From Bacteroidales bacterium (GTDB lineage: Bacteria; Bacteroidota; Bacteroidia; Bacteroidales; Lentimicrobiaceae), in contig JAEUTG010000004.1 of assembly GCA_016788045.1 (NCBI GenBank), forward strand, positions 62,001 to 126,000: DNA of 64,000 nt, written 5' to 3'. The notes beneath the pieces were generated by a model. It saw nothing but the letters and a program-made list of their open reading frames with translations, made no database searches and was not told the origin of the DNA. Both the position numbers and the translations under genes were made by a program. Below, one piece after another: positions 17,996 to 25,728 of this stretch. Position 1 is the first letter of the stretch. Each line of letters starts with the position of its first letter.

Positions 17996-18406
17996 TCACC
18001 GGAAGATACTACCGGTAACGAAAGCGAGGGTTTCAATAGCGTCGATGCGTCGGGCTGCATTGTAATCCTGGGTAGCGGCCCATCGGTTTCCGGCTTTCTG
18101 GTTGGCCATACCCCTGTAGAGCAAGGCATCAAGATTGTCTGTGTTGATCGAAAGAACGATGCCGAAATCCTGAATGGCACCGCTGTAGTCTTTCAGAAGC
18201 AGCTTGTTGTATCCACGGTGAAAATAAGCTGTTTCATAAGCATTGTTCAGATTGATCGCTGCATCACAAAGCAGGATAGCCTGTGCATAGTTCTTGTTAT
18301 TGGTAGCCACCAGGGCGGCTTTCAGGTAATCAGCTGCCTTTTTCTGGGCAAAACTGGCCGCAGAAGGAATCGATATCAATAGAATCAGAATTATCAGTTT
18401 TTTCAT
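17996..18406 (-). CDS. Secreted tetratricopeptide-repeat protein
   Basis: A 136-residue protein with a signal peptide (MKKLIILILLISIPSAASFAQ) and about three TPR units: residues 27-60 (AALVATNNKNYAQAILLC), 61-95 (ETAYFHRGYNKLLLKDY) and 96-130 (LDALLYRGMANQKAG). TPRs mediate protein binding, and the partner is unknown. It lies in the periplasm or is surface-associated by its signal. It converges with the M48 protease gene without a gap. Confidence 0.85.
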   Translation of the reverse strand: MKKLIILILLISIPSAASFAQKKAADYLKAALVATNNKNYAQAILLCDAAINLNNAYETAYFHRGYNKLLLKDYSGAIQDFGIVLSINTDNLDALLYRGMANQKAGNRWAATQDYNAARRIDAIETLAFVTGSIFR

Positions 18407-18621
18407 TGCACTGCCTGTGTTTGAACCTTATCTGGCGGAACTGCTAAATTAACAATTTTCGCTGATTAAGGTTGTCGGTTTTCCGATGTTTATAGACGGT
18501 TCAGGAGCCGGAAAGTTACAAACTGACTCCGATGTTTTGATTGGATTTCATTGTAACTTGCAACATGAACAAAATGGATCATCTTTATTTTTATTTAACT
18601 GAATTACAAATAGATAGGTAA

Positions 18622-20991
18622 TTGAAAGACGGAAGACTAATATTGAATACGGGTTGGTTGCTTCTGAAAAAAGTGCTGAGGTTTGTCTTTGGTATCTTTT
18701 ACAGACTGCCTATTTGGGCTGATAGCCTGATTAAAAAGGCAGCAATGAGACTTCTTCAGCTGGCTATGCTTTTGATGGTAATTGTACTTAGCATAGATCT
18801 AAACCTCCTGGGATTGTTCGGCCCATCCCCACAGCTCAATGATCTGAAGGATCCTGAAATAAGCATTGCTTCTGAGTTGTATACAGCCAATGGTAAACTC
18901 ATGGGCAAATATTACCGTGAAAACCGCTCCCCGGTGGAGTTCAGCGAATTATCACCGGTACTGATCAACACACTGCTGGCAGCAGAAGATATCCGCTTTT
19001 ACAACCATCACGGTATTGACCTTAAAGCAACCCTGGCTGCTGCTTGGAGCACAGCGAAGGGCGACAAGCGTGGCGGAAGCACCATTACCCAGCAATTGGT
19101 CAAGAACCTTTACAAAACCAGGCACCGTAACAGGAAGGGATTGCTTGGATATATTCCGGGGGTCAATATCCTGGTTGATAAGTCGAAAGAATGGATCAAC
19201 GCCTTGAAGCTGGAGTTTTACTATTCTAAAGATGAGATCCTGACCATGTACCTCAATACGGTGGATTTCGGAAGTCATGCCTTCGGGATCAAGGCAGCGG
19301 CTTCCACTTTTTTTAACAGAAAACCTTCAGAACTGAAGCCCGAAGAAGCAGCAGTACTCATCGGTCTGCTGAAGGCACCGACCTATTACAGCCCTTCTCA
19401 GAATCCGGAAAATTCCCTCCGTCGCCGGAACAATATCCTGATGCAAATGGCACGCTATGGGTTTCTGAATCAGCAGGAGGCCGACTCTCTGGCCAGGACC
19501 AGAATAAACCTCAGATACCGGAAGAACACCGATGACGAAGATGCCACCTATTTTAAGGAGGCTGTTGCCAGAAGCCTTCAGGACTGGAGCAAAGAAACCG
19601 GGTATGATATTTATACTGACGGACTCAAAATATATACCGCCATCGATCCTCAACTGCAGGCTTATGCAGAAGAAGCTATGGAAGAGCACATGAAACGCTT
19701 GCAGAAAAGGTTTTACGAACACTGGCAGGGGCAAAACCCATGGGTCGACAGCAAAGGCAAGGAGATTCCGGGTTTTATTGAAGACCTGGCCCGGGAAACC
19801 CCCTACTACGAAAGCCTGGATAAAAAGTACCGGGGGAATGCCGATTCTGTAACACATTACATAAACCTTCCGCGTGCGATGCAGGTGTTCTCCTGGAACG
19901 GAACTACGGATGCCATGATGAGTACGATGGACTCGATCAGGTATTACAGGCATCTGCTGAATACAGGATTTGTCAGTATGGATCCCGAAACAGGGTATAT
20001 CAAAGCCTGGGTGGGAGGCATCAATTTTAAATTCTTTAAATACGATCATGTAAATCAGGCAAGACGGCAGCCCGGGTCGCTGTTTAAGGCATTTGTCTAT
20101 ACAGCCGCCTTTGAGCAGGGGTTGGGCCCCTGTGACCGAAGAACCGATAAACCGGTGACCATTTCATATCAGGAACAGGGTGAAACCAAAAACTGGTCTC
20201 CGCACAATGCCGACTGGAATTTTTCCTGGACCGATATGCCCCTGAAAACGGCTTTTGCCCGCTCAGTCAATTCCGTAGCTGTACAGCTGACCCAGGAGAT
20301 GGGATGGGATAAGGTGATTGCCTGTGCCAAAAAGATGGGTGTTGACTCCCGGTTACGCAATGTACCTTCCGTATGTCTGGGCTCCAGCGATGTTACATTG
20401 CTCGAAATGGTGAATGCCTATTGCACATTTATCAATGGTGGAAACCTCAATGAACCGGTGTTTGTTACCAGAATAACCGACCACGATGGCAAAGTCCTCT
20501 ATGAATACAAACCCGTTAAAAAGCAGGTGATTGATGAAGAGAATGCTTTCCTGATGCAGGTCATGCTTCGCTCTGGCCTCACCGAATCAGGAGGAACAAC
20601 CCAGGGGTTGTGGGATTATGACATTTTCAGGTATGATACCGATTTCGGCGGTAAAACCGGAACTTCTTCCAACTTCTCCGACGGATGGTTTATCGGGGTT
20701 ACACCGCACCTGGTTTCCGGGGCATGGGTAGGCGGAGAACACCGAAATGCCCGTTTTCGCACCTCTCAGCTCGGTGAAGGACTGAGAACTGCTTTGCCAT
20801 TGTTTGGTTTGTATATGGAGAAAGTGCTGCAGAATCCATCCCTGATGCACTACAGAGGGAGGTTTAAAAAACCGGAAATTCAGATCAATAAACCCTACAC
20901 CTGTTCGGGAAGGATTGCTGAACCGGATTCTCTGAATTTCGGGAACGGAGCAAGCGGTACAGATTCCTCAGAGGTCGCGCTTCCTCAGTAG
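18622..20991 (+). CDS. Class A penicillin-binding protein (glycosyltransferase/transpeptidase)
   Basis: A bifunctional cell-wall enzyme. Numbering from the TTG at 18622, a membrane anchor (about 43-65) precedes the GT51 domain. That domain has the catalytic Glu122 in EDIRFYNHHG, then GGSTITQQLVKNL (151-163) and KDEILTMYLN. The transpeptidase domain shows the SxxK box as SLFK (Ser486), SVN (548-550) and KTGTS (678-682). All motifs needed for peptidoglycan polymerisation and cross-linking are present. The TTG directly follows an in-frame stop. An ATG at 18748, just before the anchor, is an equally good start and would give 747 residues, nearer the usual layout. The 3' end overlaps the convergent ABC permease gene by 24 bases. 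Confidence 0.95.
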   Translation: MKDGRLILNTGWLLLKKVLRFVFGIFYRLPIWADSLIKKAAMRLLQLAMLLMVIVLSIDLNLLGLFGPSPQLNDLKDPEISIASELYTANGKLMGKYYRENRSPVEFSELSPVLINTLLAAEDIRFYNHHGIDLKATLAAAWSTAKGDKRGGSTITQQLVKNLYKTRHRNRKGLLGYIPGVNILVDKSKEWINALKLEFYYSKDEILTMYLNTVDFGSHAFGIKAAASTFFNRKPSELKPEEAAVLIGLLKAPTYYSPSQNPENSLRRRNNILMQMARYGFLNQQEADSLARTRINLRYRKNTDDEDATYFKEAVARSLQDWSKETGYDIYTDGLKIYTAIDPQLQAYAEEAMEEHMKRLQKRFYEHWQGQNPWVDSKGKEIPGFIEDLARETPYYESLDKKYRGNADSVTHYINLPRAMQVFSWNGTTDAMMSTMDSIRYYRHLLNTGFVSMDPETGYIKAWVGGINFKFFKYDHVNQARRQPGSLFKAFVYTAAFEQGLGPCDRRTDKPVTISYQEQGETKNWSPHNADWNFSWTDMPLKTAFARSVNSVAVQLTQEMGWDKVIACAKKMGVDSRLRNVPSVCLGSSDVTLLEMVNAYCTFINGGNLNEPVFVTRITDHDGKVLYEYKPVKKQVIDEENAFLMQVMLRSGLTESGGTTQGLWDYDIFRYDTDFGGKTGTSSNFSDGWFIGVTPHLVSGAWVGGEHRNARFRTSQLGEGLRTALPLFGLYMEKVLQNPSLMHYRGRFKKPEIQINKPYTCSGRIAEPDSLNFGNGASGTDSSEVALPQ

Positions 20992-21786
20992 CCAATATAT
21001 CAACAGGTAAAATATCATTGCCCACACAAAGCAGATCCCGGCATCGGCCACTGAAGTGTATTCGCTGAACGAAACCCCGAAGATTTTCATCAGGGCGCTG
21101 TTGGGCAAGGGTACCAGGTTGCTGCACGCCTCCAGCGGAAGAAAACGGCCAACCGCATCGGGTAGCCTGAAAACCAGAATACGCTCAATGATAAATGAAT
21201 ACAGCAGAAAAACAATGATGGTGATGCCGGCCCGCCTGAAAAGGAATGCCAGAATAGAGGCAAACATCAGATAAGTGAACAGCTCCAACGCATGGGATGC
21301 CAGAAAAATCAATTTCCGGCTTACAATGGCCTCATAATCAGGAGATTGTTGCAGCAAACCGGCAATCATACCGGAAATACCGATCAGCAGGGCAATCCCG
21401 ACCGAGAGAATCGCCACCATCAACGTCTTGGCTGTCAGAAATTCCATTCTCCGGCTTCCTGAAATGATCTGCTGTTTATAGGTGGTAAAGGTGAATTCAT
21501 TGGTAATGAGTATGATAATCAGAAAGGCAGGGAACATCTTCAGGAATCCTGCAATGTAGGTCAGGTTCTGCCATACCCCTGGAAACGAATAAACAGGATA
21601 TTCGGGAATGGGCAGGGGAGATTTGGTGTTGATATTTACGGTTACGTTGTTCAGAATTCCCTGAAGGCTGAAAAGCAGCAACAGCAGTGTGAGGGTGTAT
21701 AGTCCCGCCAGTAGCCAGAAGGTGCGGTAATTCCTCACTTTCAGCCATTCGGTATAAAGGATGTATGTTAAGTTCCGGATATTCAT
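20968..21786 (-). CDS. ABC-2 type transporter permease
   Basis: A 272-residue membrane protein with six predicted hydrophobic segments, starting LTYILYTEWLKVRNYRTFWLL and including FLIIILITNEFTFTTYKQQII, a usual ABC-2 permease pattern. It works with the ATP-binding protein encoded just upstream; the start ATG at 21786 overlaps that gene's stop by four bases (ATGA). The exported substrate is unknown. It converges on the PBP gene with a 24-base overlap. Confidence 0.88.
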   Translation of the reverse strand: MNIRNLTYILYTEWLKVRNYRTFWLLAGLYTLTLLLLLFSLQGILNNVTVNINTKSPLPIPEYPVYSFPGVWQNLTYIAGFLKMFPAFLIIILITNEFTFTTYKQQIISGSRRMEFLTAKTLMVAILSVGIALLIGISGMIAGLLQQSPDYEAIVSRKLIFLASHALELFTYLMFASILAFLFRRAGITIIVFLLYSFIIERILVFRLPDAVGRFLPLEACSNLVPLPNSALMKIFGVSFSEYTSVADAGICFVWAMIFYLLIYWLLRKRDL

Positions 21787-22700
21787 GAGGCCTGGTTTGT
21801 GCCGCCATTGCTGGCAGTAATTTCAAGAAAATAGTTCTCCAGCGATTTCTTCCTGATGCTGAGGTGTGTGCAGACAATGCCTTTTTCAAAAAGAAAATGG
21901 TTGATTTCAGCAGGCCGGACAACACCGTTGGATTTCATCTCTACAAAACCGGATGATATTTTATGTGATTGATAATCCGGGTATTCGATAAGGGCTGCTT
22001 CCAGTGCTTCCATGGATTCAGCACCCACAAGGATGGTTTCTGTGTTGTTGAGTACATCGTCAACGCTGCCGGCAAATAGTTTTCGTCCCTGTTTGAGTAC
22101 TGCAACATGGGAGCAGATCTTCTGCACTTCATCGAGCAGATGGCTGGCCATAATGATGGTAGTGCCTTCAGCAGCCACCCCGGCAATCAGCTCCCTGATC
22201 TCAGCTATTCCCAGCGGATCAAGCCCGTTGGTCGGTTCATCCAGAATCAGAACTTCAGGATTTCCCAGCAGGGCTCCGGCTATGGCGAGCCGTTGCTTCA
22301 TCCCGTAAGAGTAGGTCTGGTATCTGTGCTGGCGACGGTCGTAGAGGTTCGTCAGACGAAGCACCCTGTCAATGTCAGAAACATCGCTGTTCCTTATCCG
22401 GGCGACGATTTTCAGGTTGTCAACGGCATTCAGGTAAGGGTAAAAATTGGGGTGCTCGAGGATGGCCCCGATCCGCTTGAGTGATTTCTCAGTCAGTCGT
22501 TCGCCAAACCACCTGAAATCGCCCCTGTTGGGATGCAATGCGCCGAGAATGATCCCCAGGGTGGTGGTTTTTCCGCTTCCGTTGGGTCCCAGCAATCCGA
22601 AAACCTGACCGCGCTCAACCGAAAGATCAAGTTCTTTCAGGGCTTCAAGCTTTCCATAGCTTTTGCTCAGGTTCTCTATATCGAGAATTTGTTGTTTCAA
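21783..22700 (-). CDS. ABC transporter ATP-binding protein
   Basis: The cytoplasmic ATPase partner of the ABC-2 permease, 305 residues from a TTG at 22700 (LKQQILDIENLSKSYGKLEAL). It has Walker A GPNGSGKTT, a Q-loop region around ILEHPNFYPYL, the signature YSYGMKQRLAIAGALLG and Walker B VLILDEPTNGLDP, then the switch His in ASHLLDE. An ATG at 22790 is in frame but adds a polar, low-complexity leader and would run into the promoter region of the divergent FKBP gene, so the TTG is preferred. The C-terminal third is a typical extension of this subfamily. Confidence 0.9.
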   Translation of the reverse strand: MKQQILDIENLSKSYGKLEALKELDLSVERGQVFGLLGPNGSGKTTTLGIILGALHPNRGDFRWFGERLTEKSLKRIGAILEHPNFYPYLNAVDNLKIVARIRNSDVSDIDRVLRLTNLYDRRQHRYQTYSYGMKQRLAIAGALLGNPEVLILDEPTNGLDPLGIAEIRELIAGVAAEGTTIIMASHLLDEVQKICSHVAVLKQGRKLFAGSVDDVLNNTETILVGAESMEALEAALIEYPDYQSHKISSGFVEMKSNGVVRPAEINHFLFEKGIVCTHLSIRKKSLENYFLEITASNGGTNQAS

Positions 22701-22813
22701 AATGGTTGGTTCTGTTGGTTGATGATTTGTTGTCTGGTGTTCCGTCTTTTGACGCGGTCTTCCCGGGAAAATTACAAAAAAAGAAAACAATCTGCCCGAT
22801 TCGACTTTTTAAC

Positions 22814-22821
22814 TATTTTTG
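22814..22821 (+). promoter_or_regulatory. TAnnTTTG box before the SlyD-like gene
   Basis: TATTTTTG fits the Bacteroidota -7 element and lies 60 bases before the FKBP ATG. No matching -33 TTG was found, so this is weak. Confidence 0.3.
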
Positions 22822-22880
22822 CCGTTCAATTTCAACATTTTATCAGTAGATCTGTTAGTTTTAATCTTAAATATAAAATA

Positions 22881-23387
22881 ATGACTGTTTCTCAGAACAA
22901 AGTGGTATCACTCACCTACGAGTTGAAAATCGATAATGCCTCCGGTGAGGTGGTCGATGTTGCTGACGCATCACAGCCCCTTGTTTTCCTCTTCGGAGCA
23001 GGTAACCTTCTTCCGAAATTTGAAGACAATATTGCCAATCTCAAGGCCAACGATACTTTTGAATTTACACTTCAGGCTGCTGATGCCTATGGTGAACTTT
23101 CGCAGGAGGCCATCATTTCTCTGCCGATTGACATATTTCTTGTTGACGGCAAAATTGATCCCGATATGCTCAGGATCGGCAACGTGATTCCCATGCAGGA
23201 CAATGAAGGTCATCCTCTCGAAGGCGTTGTAAAAGCTGTGGAAGATGATGCCGTAATCATGGACTTCAACCACCCGATGGCAGGTAAAACCCTGTATTTC
23301 ACCGGTTCAATCCTCGAACTTCGTGACGCAACCCAGGAAGAAATCAGTCATGGTCATGTTCATGGCCCTCATGGTCACCACCATTGA
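22881..23387 (+). CDS. SlyD-like FKBP-type peptidyl-prolyl isomerase
   Basis: A 168-residue cytoplasmic folding helper. It has the SlyD arrangement: an FKBP domain split by an insert-in-flap chaperone domain. The order is NKVVSLTYELK, FLFGAGNLLPKFEDNIANL, AYGELSQEAIISLPID (insert), DFNHPMAGKTLYF, then the histidine-rich end HGHVHGPHGHHH, which can bind nickel or other metals. The ATG at 22881 is taken; the frame stays open upstream to 22533, but those residues overlap the ABC gene and are not FKBP-like. A bidirectional terminator lies after the gene. Confidence 0.9.
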   Translation: MTVSQNKVVSLTYELKIDNASGEVVDVADASQPLVFLFGAGNLLPKFEDNIANLKANDTFEFTLQAADAYGELSQEAIISLPIDIFLVDGKIDPDMLRIGNVIPMQDNEGHPLEGVVKAVEDDAVIMDFNHPMAGKTLYFTGSILELRDATQEEISHGHVHGPHGHHH

Positions 23388-23411
23388 TGAATCAATCACC
23401 TGATATTCGAT

Positions 23412-23436
23412 AAACCTCCTTCCCGGAGGTTTTTTT
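23412..23436. terminator. Bidirectional hairpin terminator between convergent genes
   Basis: AAACCTCC, loop TTCCC, GGAGGTTT and further T. The hairpin serves the rightward FKBP gene. It also overlaps the stop of the leftward methyltransferase, whose TAA is at 23435-23437. Confidence 0.85.
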
Positions 23437-24142
23437 ATCTCGACAAAAGAAAAACGGTAGGCTTCTTACCCGGATCAGGGTTGATTTTCTTCCATTCTGC
23501 TACTGAGGCACTTTTAACAGACTCATCCGCGAGGCTCAGGTTGCTGGCGATGCAGAGCATCACTTCATTGCTGCAACTGGAGAGGATGGATTCAATCATG
23601 TGTTTGTTGCGGTACGGCGCCTCAATAAAAATATGGGTCTGCCCGGTTTTAAAAAGATCCTTTTCTAACTCTTTGATTTTGCGAACCCTGTCGTGTTCTT
23701 TCACCGGAAGATAGCCGTGAAAAGTAAACTGTTGTCCATTGAAACCCGAGGCCATCAGCGAAAGGATAATGGAGGTAGGTCCGGATAGAGGTACCACCCT
23801 GATATTCATTTGCTGTGCCAGTTTAACTACACCAGAGCCCGGATCAGCCACCGCCGGACAGCCGGCTTCTGAAAGCAGGCCTGTGTCAATGCCGGCTTTA
23901 ATCTGCTCTAGAAAGGATAAGAGCTCATGGTCAGGCGTGTGCTCATTCAGCAGGTGAAAAACTACCTGGTCAAAATCCTTCATATACCCGCATTTCCTGA
24001 GAAACCTGCGGGCGGTACGCAGCTCTTCAACAATGAAAACATCCAGCTGTTTCATCAGTTGAAGGTTATAGGCCGGCAATACCTTATCCGGATCCGTTTC
24101 GCCAAGGGTGCTGGGAATGAGAAAGAGCGTTCCGGTTTTCAT
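23435..24142 (-). CDS. RsmI-like tetrapyrrole-methylase-fold SAM methyltransferase
   Basis: A 235-residue member of the tetrapyrrole methylase fold, related to 16S rRNA 2'-O-methyltransferase RsmI. It shows the N-terminal LFLIPSTLGETD, VEELRTARRFLR, the LSEAGCPAVADPGSGVV motif and PLSGPTSIILSLMASGF. It is shorter than canonical RsmI (about 280) and lacks its C-terminal helix. In Bacteroidota this shorter relative is often near dnaA and the LMW phosphatase, as here. RNA target not proven. The ATG is 11 bases after the PLP dehydratase stop, so the three genes likely form an operon. Confidence 0.85.
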   Translation of the reverse strand: MKTGTLFLIPSTLGETDPDKVLPAYNLQLMKQLDVFIVEELRTARRFLRKCGYMKDFDQVVFHLLNEHTPDHELLSFLEQIKAGIDTGLLSEAGCPAVADPGSGVVKLAQQMNIRVVPLSGPTSIILSLMASGFNGQQFTFHGYLPVKEHDRVRKIKELEKDLFKTGQTHIFIEAPYRNKHMIESILSSCSNEVMLCIASNLSLADESVKSASVAEWKKINPDPGKKPTVFLLSR

Positions 24143-24153
24143 GATGTTTGGTT

Positions 24154-25098
24154 TTAGAAAGGTAAAGCACTCAGATCTACATTCCCTCCAGAGAGTATAA
24201 TGCCAATTTCTGCTCCTTCAACCTGTACTTTTTTTTCAAGAATGGCAGCCAGCGGGACAGCGGAGGAGGGTTCCACAATGATCTTCATGCGTTCCCAGAT
24301 CAGTTTCATAGCTTCTCTGATAGCTTCTTCACTCACGGTAACAATCTGATGAACATGTTGTTGAATGATAGGGTAGGTGAGTGATCCCAACGATGTCAGC
24401 AAGCCATCGGCAATGGTTTGGGGGTTCTCTGAGGGAACGAAGATCCCACCATAGAAAGAACGGTAAGCATCGTCAGCTCCTGCAGGTTCTGCACCAATCA
24501 CTCTGACCTTTTGGCCGAAAAACCCGGCTGCCAGGGCAGTTCCGCTCAGAAGTCCGCCACCACCCACAGGAGCCATCACTACCTCCAGATCAGGCAACTC
24601 CGCTATCAATTCCATACATGCTGTTGCCTGCCCGGCGATAATTCTGTAATCGTTGTAGGGATGTATTTCAACAGCTCCGGTTTTGCGGATGACTGCCGCT
24701 AAGGTGCTCTCCCGCGCTGTGAGGGTGGGTTTGCAAAAAGTAATTACACCTCCGTATTCTTCTACTGCTTTGATCTTTAATTTGTTAGAATTTTCTGGCA
24801 TGACAATAAATGCCCTGGTTCCAAGCCGTTTGGCTGCCAGCGACAGGGCTGCAGCGTGATTTCCCGATGAATGTGTAGCTACTCCTTTGGTTAGATCATC
24901 CTGGCTTAGCTGAAGCAGGGCGTTGGTAGCCCCCCTCGATTTGAAAGCACCGGCTTTCTGAAAATTCTCACATTTAAACCGGATATTGCAGTTAAACATG
25001 CGGTTAATGGCCGAACTGCTGAGTACCGGGGTGCGGTGCAGGTAGGGCTTTATTCGCTCTGCTGCACTTATAACCGATTGTTTATCAAGTTGATTCAT
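24154..25098 (-). CDS. PLP-dependent threonine/serine dehydratase (or serine racemase)
   Basis: A 314-residue fold-type II PLP enzyme. The PLP lysine is Lys53 in GAFKSRGA, the phosphate loop is in SSGNHAAAL, and GGGGLLSG is the glycine-rich PLP motif. Its length is that of a catalytic-domain-only enzyme, lacking the ACT domain of ilvA (compare the second copy at 59406-60641). Reaction: dehydration of threonine or serine to the 2-oxo acid, or racemisation of serine; sequence alone does not decide. Its start overlaps the LMW phosphatase stop by four bases. Confidence 0.88.
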   Translation of the reverse strand: MNQLDKQSVISAAERIKPYLHRTPVLSSSAINRMFNCNIRFKCENFQKAGAFKSRGATNALLQLSQDDLTKGVATHSSGNHAAALSLAAKRLGTRAFIVMPENSNKLKIKAVEEYGGVITFCKPTLTARESTLAAVIRKTGAVEIHPYNDYRIIAGQATACMELIAELPDLEVVMAPVGGGGLLSGTALAAGFFGQKVRVIGAEPAGADDAYRSFYGGIFVPSENPQTIADGLLTSLGSLTYPIIQQHVHQIVTVSEEAIREAMKLIWERMKIIVEPSSAVPLAAILEKKVQVEGAEIGIILSGGNVDLSALPF

Positions 25099-25562
25099 TT
25101 TTTTAGTCCTTTTATTTCATCCACGATCTTTTCGGTTGCAGCATCCAGCATGTTCCAGGTTTTTCTGAAGCCATCCTGCCCGCCGTAATAGGGATCCGGA
25201 ACTGCCATGTTGGTGCCCGGATAAACCATATTCATGATATAATCCACCTTTTTCAGGTCCTCACTGTTTCGGGCTTTGGAGGCAACGTCGCTGAAGTTTT
25301 TATTGTCCATGACGTAAATCCTGTCAAATTCATCGAAAAATGATACTTTAAAGGTTCTGGCCCGGTGGCCTGAGAGGTCAACCCCGTTTTCGGCAGCAAC
25401 CTGGGCAGCCCTGCGGTCGGCTTTGTCGCCAACATGAAAAGATTCGAATCCACAGGACTCAACAGAAGCATCTATCTGGTTATTCATAAGCTTGTGACGC
25501 ATAATGCCTTCAGCCAGCGGAGAGCGACAGATGTTCCCAAGGCAGACCATCAGAATTTTCAT
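25095..25562 (-). CDS. Low-molecular-weight protein tyrosine phosphatase
   Basis: A 155-residue cytoplasmic phosphatase. The P-loop CLGNICRS (C(X)5R) is at about residues 7-14 from the ATG at 25562, and the general acid lies in VPDPYYGG near residue 123. Bacterial relatives dephosphorylate tyrosine on proteins, often linked to polysaccharide export. An ATG three codons upstream is also possible. The gene lies 166 bases downstream of dnaA, past the hairpin region, and overlaps the dehydratase start. Confidence 0.93.
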   Translation of the reverse strand: MKILMVCLGNICRSPLAEGIMRHKLMNNQIDASVESCGFESFHVGDKADRRAAQVAAENGVDLSGHRARTFKVSFFDEFDRIYVMDNKNFSDVASKARNSEDLKKVDYIMNMVYPGTNMAVPDPYYGGQDGFRKTWNMLDAATEKIVDEIKGLKK

Positions 25563-25616
25563 AATGTGCATGTTAGACAGATCTCAATAGAAGAAACCTG
25601 ATATTTATACAAAAAT

Positions 25617-25703
25617 TTAATTTTCAAAGGCTTGAAAATGAGATCCTTTCATTTTCATATCAACAAATAACCTCATCTGGAGCTGAGTGCAGATGAGGTT
25701 ATT
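25617..25703. other. Cluster of hairpins downstream of dnaA
   Basis: Three stems lie close together. TTTTCAA/TTGAAAA is at about 25621-25638. GAAAATGA/TCATTTTC follows, at about 25634-25656. The third is a perfect 14-base stem, AATAACCTCATCTG (25666-25679), a 10-base loop, and CAGATGAGGTTATT (25690-25703). Leftward, the last stem is followed by only a few T, so it is a weak Rho-independent terminator at best. Confidence 0.6.
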
Positions 25704-25728
25704 GAACAGCCTGACAGGGGATAGCGGG

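Noticed and set aside
19327-20049. Leftward 240-codon frame opposite the PBP gene
   Set aside because: The PBP gene on the other strand has all catalytic motifs; this frame shows none.
21783-22700. Assignment of the ABC ATPase as GldA of the gliding machinery
   Set aside because: The neighbouring permease is a single ABC-2 protein and no gldF/gldG pair is present, so only the general family is supported.
25441-25460. GATTCGAATCC word resembling a tRNA T-arm
   Set aside because: It lies in the coding sequence of the LMW phosphatase with no matching arms or anticodon stem.
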